Shown here piece after piece: positions 59,336-64,000 of a stretch of 64,000 nucleotides of DNA (the first letter of the stretch is position 1; each line of letters starts with the position of its first letter). The translations under genes were made by a program, and so were the position numbers. Source of the stretch: Hydrogenophaga sp. IBVHS1 (lineage in GTDB: Bacteria; Pseudomonadota; Gammaproteobacteria; Burkholderiales; Burkholderiaceae_C); contig NZ_NFUU01000002.1 of the NCBI RefSeq assembly GCF_002127265.1, positions 434,001-498,000 on the forward strand. The letters are read 5' to 3'. Under the pieces are notes generated by a model. It saw only the letters and a list, made by a program, of their open reading frames with translations, ran no database searches and was not told where the DNA came from.

Positions 59336-61062
59336 GGGGTGTCTCCTCGCAGGCCCAGCGAACGTTCGATGGCCTCGACCAGGCCGCCGTTGATGGCGTC
59401 TCCGCTCGCGGCGAGATAACCGTCGGGTCGCAGCAGCGCCCAGCCGTGGCCGGACATCTGGCAGGCACCTTGCAGCTGGCCTTCGGAGTCAAGCACATGT
59501 TCCGCTGCCTGCGGTGCAGACCGGGCATCGACCACCTGCACGCTGCGAACTGGCGCGGTCGCGGCCAGTCGGCGCAGGCGCTGCAGCCCGGTGTGGCTCG
59601 GTTCGCCAAACACCAGCAGCAGCAGGTCGCCCGCCGCCCAGTCCAGCAGGTCATTCACCTTGCCAGGCTGGCCGTCAGCCCAGGCGAAGTGCACGTTTTG
59701 TACCGACTGACCGGCCGCGCTCCCGGGCGCGTAGCTGCAGACGGACGACCGGCTGTATGGGTTGGCCACCGCCATGCGACCCGTGTTGATGAGGCTGCGC
59801 GCGAACGGGTATTGCTTGGCCAGGCCGATGGCGGCCTGGCGGAACAGCCGCTCGCTGCCATCGGCAGGGCGCAGGAAACGCGCGGTGCGGTTGGTGACGT
59901 TCACGTTCTGTTGCGCGGCCTCCAGCCGCTCCTGGTTGTAACTCTCCAGCAGCGCGGGCGCAGCCTTGCCACGCAACACGGCGGCCAGCTTCCAGGCCAG
60001 GTTGTCGGCATCGGCCACGCCGGTGTTGCCGCCACGCGCACCAAAGGGGCTGACCACCTTGGCCGAGTCGCCCATGAGGTACACATGCCCGTGGCGCATG
60101 CCGTGCACGCATTCGCTGCGGTAGGCGTAGGGGCCGACCCAGACGATGTCGACCTGCACGTCGGCGCCGAACTGGCGCTGCAGGCGCTCGCGCACCACGT
60201 CTTCGCGGCTCACGTACTCGGGGTCTGCGTTGGGCGCCATCTGGTAGTCGATGCGCCACACATCGTCTGCCATCAGGTGTTGCCAGACCGCGCGGTTCTC
60301 GTTGAACGGTGCTTCGATCCAGGTATGGCGCTCGAGCGGTGGGCGGGTGCTGAAGCGCACGTCGGCAATGCACCAGCGATCGTCGCCCCGGCGGGAGTCG
60401 AACGGCACGTCGAGCCATTTGCGCAGCGGGCTGTGCGAGCCGGTGGCGTCAATCACATGTTCGGCCTCGATGGGGTAGCTGCCGGCCGGCGTTTCCACGG
60501 TGAGCGTGGCGCATTCGGCGTTCTGCTCAAAGGCGGTGAGGCGGTTCTGCCAGCGCAGGTCGACCACGCCGAGTTCCTGAATGCGCTCGACCAGGAAGCC
60601 TTCGATGTAGAACTGCTGGATGTTGATGAAGGGCGGCTGGCTGGAGAGGTGGAAGTTGCCTTGCTGGCGAAGGTCGAAGCTGTAGACCTCGTCTTCACCG
60701 GCGAAGGTGCGGCCCACGCTCCACTGCACGCCTTTGGCGGCGATGCGTTCAAAGATGCCGAGTCGTTCAAAAATCTCCAGCGATTTCTGCGTGTAGCAGA
60801 TGCCGCGTGAAGAAGCGCCTTTGACACCCACGGTGTTGTCTTCGTCGATCAGCACGGCTTTGACACCGAGGCGGGCGAGTGAGCAGGCCAGGGTGAGGCC
60901 GGTGATGCCACCGCCCACGATGACCACCGGGTGCCGCACTGCCTCTTTACTTTGCAGTTCGGGTGGTGCAACGAACGGATATTCGGGAAGTTCGTACCCT
61001 GTTCCGGCGGTGAACTGGTAGCTGTTGGTGTGGGCGGTTTCTTTGTACGCTGTCAGGGACAT
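59332..61062 (-). CDS. FAD-dependent aromatic hydroxylase (MhpA/PheA type)
   Basis: The 576-residue flavoprotein has the FAD site VVIVGGGITGLTLACSLARLG at about residues 46-66, the GHVYLMGDSAKVVSPFGARG segment with the second FAD motif (GD), and a C-terminal thioredoxin-like domain common in phenol and 3-(3-hydroxyphenyl)propionate hydroxylases. These enzymes use NAD(P)H and oxygen to add a hydroxyl group to a phenolic ring. AAGGAG lies 7 bases before the ATG. The gene is 309 bp after the VOC gene; the space holds large inverted repeats and no gene. The substrate is unknown. Confidence 0.9.
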   Translation of the reverse strand: MSLTAYKETAHTNSYQFTAGTGYELPEYPFVAPPELQSKEAVRHPVVIVGGGITGLTLACSLARLGVKAVLIDEDNTVGVKGASSRGICYTQKSLEIFERLGIFERIAAKGVQWSVGRTFAGEDEVYSFDLRQQGNFHLSSQPPFINIQQFYIEGFLVERIQELGVVDLRWQNRLTAFEQNAECATLTVETPAGSYPIEAEHVIDATGSHSPLRKWLDVPFDSRRGDDRWCIADVRFSTRPPLERHTWIEAPFNENRAVWQHLMADDVWRIDYQMAPNADPEYVSREDVVRERLQRQFGADVQVDIVWVGPYAYRSECVHGMRHGHVYLMGDSAKVVSPFGARGGNTGVADADNLAWKLAAVLRGKAAPALLESYNQERLEAAQQNVNVTNRTARFLRPADGSERLFRQAAIGLAKQYPFARSLINTGRMAVANPYSRSSVCSYAPGSAAGQSVQNVHFAWADGQPGKVNDLLDWAAGDLLLLVFGEPSHTGLQRLRRLAATAPVRSVQVVDARSAPQAAEHVLDSEGQLQGACQMSGHGWALLRPDGYLAASGDAINGGLVEAIERSLGLRGDTP

Positions 61063-61104
61063 GCGTTGCTCCTTCTTGCTGATTCCATTCGACTACCTCG
61101 CGTT

Positions 61105-61348
61105 GCTCGTTGACCTCAGGCGCTCTGCTCCGCGAATGTCCCCCGGCGGCGGGAGGCCGCCTCCTCCTTTATTTCGCTGCGCAGAGCACCAGAGGTCAAC
61201 GAGCCTGTGAAGCACTGGCTGGCCTACAGTCGCGTGCCCAGAGGTTGGCGCAAGCGGGGGAGAAGGGCGCAGCGAAATAAAGGAGGAGGGGCGGCGAAGT
61301 CGACCCGGGGGACATTCGCGGAGTCCTTCTCCCCCGCTTGCGCCAACC
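61105..61348. repeat. Composite inverted-repeat element (two nested hairpins)
   Basis: The 309-bp space between the VOC and hydroxylase genes holds two hairpins. Hairpin A has 24-nt arms at 61105-61128 and 61181-61204 (22 of 24 paired). Hairpin B has perfect 24-nt arms at 61243-61266 and 61325-61348. The cores inside them (61129-61180 and about 61267-61324) are copies of the same sequence in opposite orientation: both share GCAGCGAAATAAAGGAGGAG and GGGGGACATTCGCGGA. So one core is carried in two orientations, each wrapped in an unrelated hairpin stem. The reading frames crossing it are shadows. No other signal is seen in this stretch. Confidence 0.85.
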
Positions 61349-61371
61349 GGAATCACCACAACGCCAAGAAA

Positions 61372-61986
61372 TCAGGCCTTCACTCGCGCAGCCACCTCAG
61401 GCCGGTCGTTCTGCTGTGGCTTCAGCGGTGCAGCGGACTTACCCTCGGCGCGTTCCTTGCGCCACTGTTCCTTGCGCGCATTCCATTCGCCCAGCCTCGC
61501 ATGCGCCGTCTTGCTCTCTTTCAGCATCTCGAACTCATCGGCCAGTTGCGCCGTGAGCTCCAGACGGATGCCGTTGGGGTCGAAGAAATAGATGCTCTTG
61601 AAGATGTGGTGGTCCGTCACGCCCAGCACTTCGATGCCATGCGCTTCCAGACGTGCCTTCGTGTTCTCCAGCTCCTGCTCCGTATTCACGCGGAAGCTGA
61701 TGTGGTTCACCCACTTCGGCGTGTTCGGGCTCGGCTCGGCGGCCTCGTCGTCACCCAGATCAAAGAACGCAATGAAGGAACCATCCTGCAGGCGGAAGAA
61801 GAAGTGCGTGTACGGGCAGTACTCACCCGTGCTGGGCACGTAGTCGCTCTGAATGATGTGGTACAGCGGCAGACCGAGGATGTCCTCGTAAAACCGCCGG
61901 GTTTCTTCCGCATCCCTGGCGCGGTAAGCGTAGTGGTGCAGCTGCTGGATGGGAGCGGGTGCGGGCAGCGTGGCGTTGGACGGCAT
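61372..61986 (-). CDS. VOC-family protein (glyoxalase/ring-cleavage dioxygenase fold)
   Basis: The 204-residue protein has one VOC module: LHHYAYRARDAEETRRFYED with a His ligand at residue 17 or 18, WVNHISFRVN with His95, and FFDPNGIRLELTAQL with Glu143, the expected 2-His-1-Glu metal site. A charged tail follows from about residue 150. It could be a metal-dependent lyase or dioxygenase on the product of the nearby hydroxylase. It is the first gene of the set and has its own promoter region at about 62.02 kb. Confidence 0.9.
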   Translation of the reverse strand: MPSNATLPAPAPIQQLHHYAYRARDAEETRRFYEDILGLPLYHIIQSDYVPSTGEYCPYTHFFFRLQDGSFIAFFDLGDDEAAEPSPNTPKWVNHISFRVNTEQELENTKARLEAHGIEVLGVTDHHIFKSIYFFDPNGIRLELTAQLADEFEMLKESKTAHARLGEWNARKEQWRKERAEGKSAAPLKPQQNDRPEVAARVKA

Positions 61987-62018
61987 GGTTGTCTCCTGAA
62001 GCGGCTTATCGATTCACC

Positions 62019-62046
62019 ATTATGCAATGCATTTCCCTTATCGTAA
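62019..62046 (-). promoter_or_regulatory. Candidate promoter and palindrome before the VOC gene
   Basis: Read on the minus strand, TTACGA (62041-62046) and CATAAT (62019-62024) are 16 bases apart, a fair sigma70-type promoter ending about 33 bp before the VOC start. The palindrome ATGCA-A-TGCAT at 62022-62032 overlaps the -10 and could be an operator. Confidence 0.35.
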
Positions 62047-62273
62047 TTAAAGGGCCTGCGGCGCGCTCCAGTTTGCGGCTTTCCAAGGGGTGTGTCGATG
62101 TTGTTGAGAACGGTTATCAATTCGTCCGCATCAATAGTCGACTCCAATGGGGTGGATAGTCCAGAACAATTAGACCTTCCTCCCCAGCCGGCGTAACGTG
62201 CTCAGGCTCCAGGAGAACGAAAGTGCTTTTCGGGCTTCTGGGCGTTTCTTCCACCCACGCAAGGAGATACCAA

Positions 62274-62696
62274 ATGCCCGCATTGAAAGGCTCGAAGACC
62301 GAGCAATGCCTGAAGGACGCCTTCGCCGGCGAGTCCCAGGCCAACCGCCGCTACCTGTACTTCGCAAACAAGGCCGACGTGGAAGGCCAGAACGATGTGG
62401 CGGCGCTGTTCCGCTCCACCGCCGAGGGTGAGACCGGCCACGCGCACGGCCACCTGGAATTCCTGGAGCAATCGGGCGACCCGGCCACCGGGCTGCCAAT
62501 CGGCTCCACGCGCAACAACCTCGCATCAGCCGTGGCCGGCGAAACGCACGAGTACACCGACATGTACCCCGGCATGGCCAAGACCGCACGCGAAGAAGGT
62601 TTTGATGAAGTGGCCGACTGGTTCGAGACGCTGGCCAAGGCCGAGCGCTCGCACGCCAACCGCTATCAAAAAGCCCTGAACGAACTCGTGGATTGA
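62274..62696 (+). CDS. Rubrerythrin-type protein without rubredoxin domain
   Basis: The 140-residue protein is a four-helix ferritin-like di-iron protein with the ligand helices [46 protein letters not shown] and [14 protein letters not shown]. It stops before the C-terminal rubredoxin domain (no CxxC pairs), so it is an erythrin-like short form. Rubrerythrins reduce peroxide in the cytoplasm and need an electron donor. The Fe-S protein encoded 101 bp downstream may serve this role. The ATG has AAGGAG 7 bases upstream. Confidence 0.92.
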   Translation: MPALKGSKTEQCLKDAFAGESQANRRYLYFANKADVEGQNDVAALFRSTAEGETGHAHGHLEFLEQSGDPATGLPIGSTRNNLASAVAGETHEYTDMYPGMAKTAREEGFDEVADWFETLAKAERSHANRYQKALNELVD

Positions 62697-62724
62697 CCCA
62701 CGCCCGCGCCGCGCTTGCGGCGCG

Positions 62725-62760
62725 TTCATGAAAGGGCTCTTGGCCGAGCCCTTTCATGAA
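62725..62760 (+). repeat. Perfect 15-bp hairpin between rubrerythrin and Fe-S genes
   Basis: TTCATGAAAGGGCTC is repeated inverted around a 6-base loop (arms 62725-62739 and 62746-62760). There is no T run after it, so it is not a classical terminator. It may slow or partly stop transcription between the two genes or stabilise the message. Confidence 0.7.
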
Positions 62761-62797
62761 CCCGCGACAAAAACCCGCACGAGACGAGGACGACAAC

Positions 62798-64000
62798 ATG
62801 GCCACCGAAGGCAACCTGCAGGCACCCACGCGCCATCCGCTCGACTGGAAGAACCCCGATTTCTACGACGAAGAAAAGTGCTTCCACGAACTGGAGCGCA
62901 TCTTCGACATCTGCCACGGCTGCCGCCGCTGCGTGAGCCTTTGCGGTTCCTTTCCCACGCTGTTCGATCTGGTCGATGAGAGCTCGACGATGGAAGTCGA
63001 CGGCGTGGACAAGAAGGACTACTGGAAGGTGGTCGACCAGTGCTACATGTGCGACCTGTGCTACATGACCAAGTGCCCCTACACGCCGCCGCACGAATGG
63101 AACCTGGACTTCCCGCACACCATGCTGCGCGCCAAGGCCATCAAGTTCAAGAAGGGCGAAGTCGGCCTGGCAGAGAAATTTCTCGCCTCCACCGATGTGC
63201 ATGGGCAGTTTGCGGGCATACCCATCGTGGTCCAGGTGGCCAATGCGGCGACCCACACCAAGGCGGCGCGCAGCATCATGGAAAGTGTGGCCGGTGTCGA
63301 CAAGGACGCCTGGCTGCCGGATCTGGCCAGCAAGAAGTTTCGCTCCGGCACACCGGTGGCAAAGGCCACGGTGGTGACGGACGGCGAGAAGACACCAGGC
63401 AAGGTCGCCATCTTTGCCACTTGCTACATCAACTACAACGAACCCGGCATTGGCCTGGACCTGCTCAAGATCCTTGACCACAATGAAATTCCTTATGTGA
63501 TCGTTGAGAAGGAGCAGTGCTGCGGCATGCCGAAGCTCGAACTCGGCGACCTCGACTCGGTGCAGAAGAGCCAGGCCGCCAACATCCCGGTGCTGGCGAA
63601 GTACGCGAAAGACGGCTACGCCATCCTTGCCGCTGTGCCCAGCTGTGCGCTGATGTTCAAGCAGGAAATCCCGCTCATGTTTCCCGACGACGCCGACACG
63701 CAGCTGGTGAAGGAGCATCTGTGGGACCCGTTCGAGTACTTCATGGCGCGCAAGCGGGACGGCCTGCTCAAGACCGAGTTTCCGCAGAAGCTGGGCAACG
63801 TGAGCTACCAGATTCCCTGCCACGGCCGCGTGCAGAACATCGGGCGCAAGACCGAAGAGATGTTGAAGATGATTCCCGACACCACGCTCAACACCATCGA
63901 GCGCTGTTCGGGGCACGCTGGCACGTTCGGCGTGAAGAAGGCTTACCACCAGACGGCGATGAAGATCGGCAAGCCCGTTTTCAAGGCCATGGCGAACATG
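62798..64000 (+). CDS. Fe-S / CCG-domain oxidoreductase (GlpC/HdrD-like), 3' end outside window
   Basis: From the ATG at 62798 (GAGGA about 7 bases upstream) the frame stays open to the window end, 401 codons without a stop. The N-terminal part has two 4Fe-4S clusters: CHGCRRCVSLC (Cys39, 42, 45, 49) and CYMCDLCYMTKC (Cys82, 85, 88, 93). Then come the CCG-type segments EKEQCCGMPKLELGD and ERCSGHAGTFG. This is the GlpC/HdrD-like layout of proteins that pass electrons between a quinone or thiol and a partner. It follows the rubrerythrin gene, so it is a likely electron donor to it (inference). Confidence 0.88.
   Translation, partial: MATEGNLQAPTRHPLDWKNPDFYDEEKCFHELERIFDICHGCRRCVSLCGSFPTLFDLVDESSTMEVDGVDKKDYWKVVDQCYMCDLCYMTKCPYTPPHEWNLDFPHTMLRAKAIKFKKGEVGLAEKFLASTDVHGQFAGIPIVVQVANAATHTKAARSIMESVAGVDKDAWLPDLASKKFRSGTPVAKATVVTDGEKTPGKVAIFATCYINYNEPGIGLDLLKILDHNEIPYVIVEKEQCCGMPKLELGDLDSVQKSQAANIPVLAKYAKDGYAILAAVPSCALMFKQEIPLMFPDDADTQLVKEHLWDPFEYFMARKRDGLLKTEFPQKLGNVSYQIPCHGRVQNIGRKTEEMLKMIPDTTLNTIERCSGHAGTFGVKKAYHQTAMKIGKPVFKAMANM

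Noticed and set aside
61093..61359. ORFs crossing the inverted repeats (MSPGGGRPPPPLFRCA and similar)
   Set aside because: They are translations of the palindromic core and have no protein character.

Overview
The window is 64 kb of GC-rich chromosome that reads as a member of the Comamonadaceae (Burkholderiales; a Hydrogenophaga/Acidovorax-like betaproteobacterium). The reasons are the gene content and order of the aa3 cytochrome oxidase region (coxB-coxA-37-aa protein-ctaG-DUF2970-coxC, then SURF1-ctaA-ctaB-SCO1), the TamA/TamB pair, Bug-type solute receptors, cytochrome c4, and many GTG/TTG starts and ATGA overlaps. This assignment is by gene style only; no database search was run.

Layout. 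1-1.7 kb: an AT-richer edge with two unrecognised genes around an intact tRNA-Arg(CCT), plus a 30-nt tRNA-like 5' fragment that overlaps the end of a LysR gene. 1.7-3.4 kb: divergent LysR regulator and FMN azoreductase. 3.4-12.2 kb: a minus-strand run MoxR ATPase - GNAT - VWA protein - tamA - tamB. 12.3-13.5 kb: cytochrome c4 and a DUF1841 gene. 13.5-29.5 kb: a catabolic island. It has an IclR regulator and a NIPSNAP protein on one side and, divergently, cupin, KstD-like flavoprotein, Bug receptor, SnoaL-like protein, Old Yellow Enzyme, two SDRs, acyl-CoA dehydrogenase, MaoC hydratase, a thiolase-like protein whose usual Cys is Asp, DUF35 partner, acyl-CoA ligase and two more SDRs, closed by a TetR regulator. 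It looks like CoA-dependent breakdown of an alicyclic or ring-containing acid whose side chain is cut by a retro-aldolase; the substrate is unknown. 29.6-36.5 kb: an ORF6N phage-type gene remnant, pcaF, TRIC-type and TauE-type membrane proteins, an orphan ParA coupled to a MaoC gene, trmL, comF and a BioC-like gene lacking the SAM motif.

37-50 kb: the cytochrome oxidase and haem A operons, preceded by a perfect FNR/ANR-type site, then a two-component system and a DegQ/HtrA protease that share an upstream direct-repeat box. This suggests one envelope/respiration block. 50-56 kb: a second Bug receptor, a 2Fe-2S flavin reductase, an epimerase-like SDR, tRNA-Leu(CAA), cysM, a NUDIX hydrolase, a TusA-like protein and a 2-hydroxyacid dehydrogenase homologue with a degraded active site. 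56-64 kb: valS, then an aromatic-hydroxylase set (VOC protein, FAD monooxygenase, DUF2783) interrupted by a striking composite inverted repeat, and finally a rubredoxin-less rubrerythrin and an Fe-S/CCG-domain protein that runs off the right end.

The strongest leads are the Cys-less thiolase/DUF35 pair inside the catabolic island, the nested inverted repeats at 61.1-61.35 kb, the shared boxes of the two-component system and degQ, the FNR-type site before coxB, and the ORF6N remnant.
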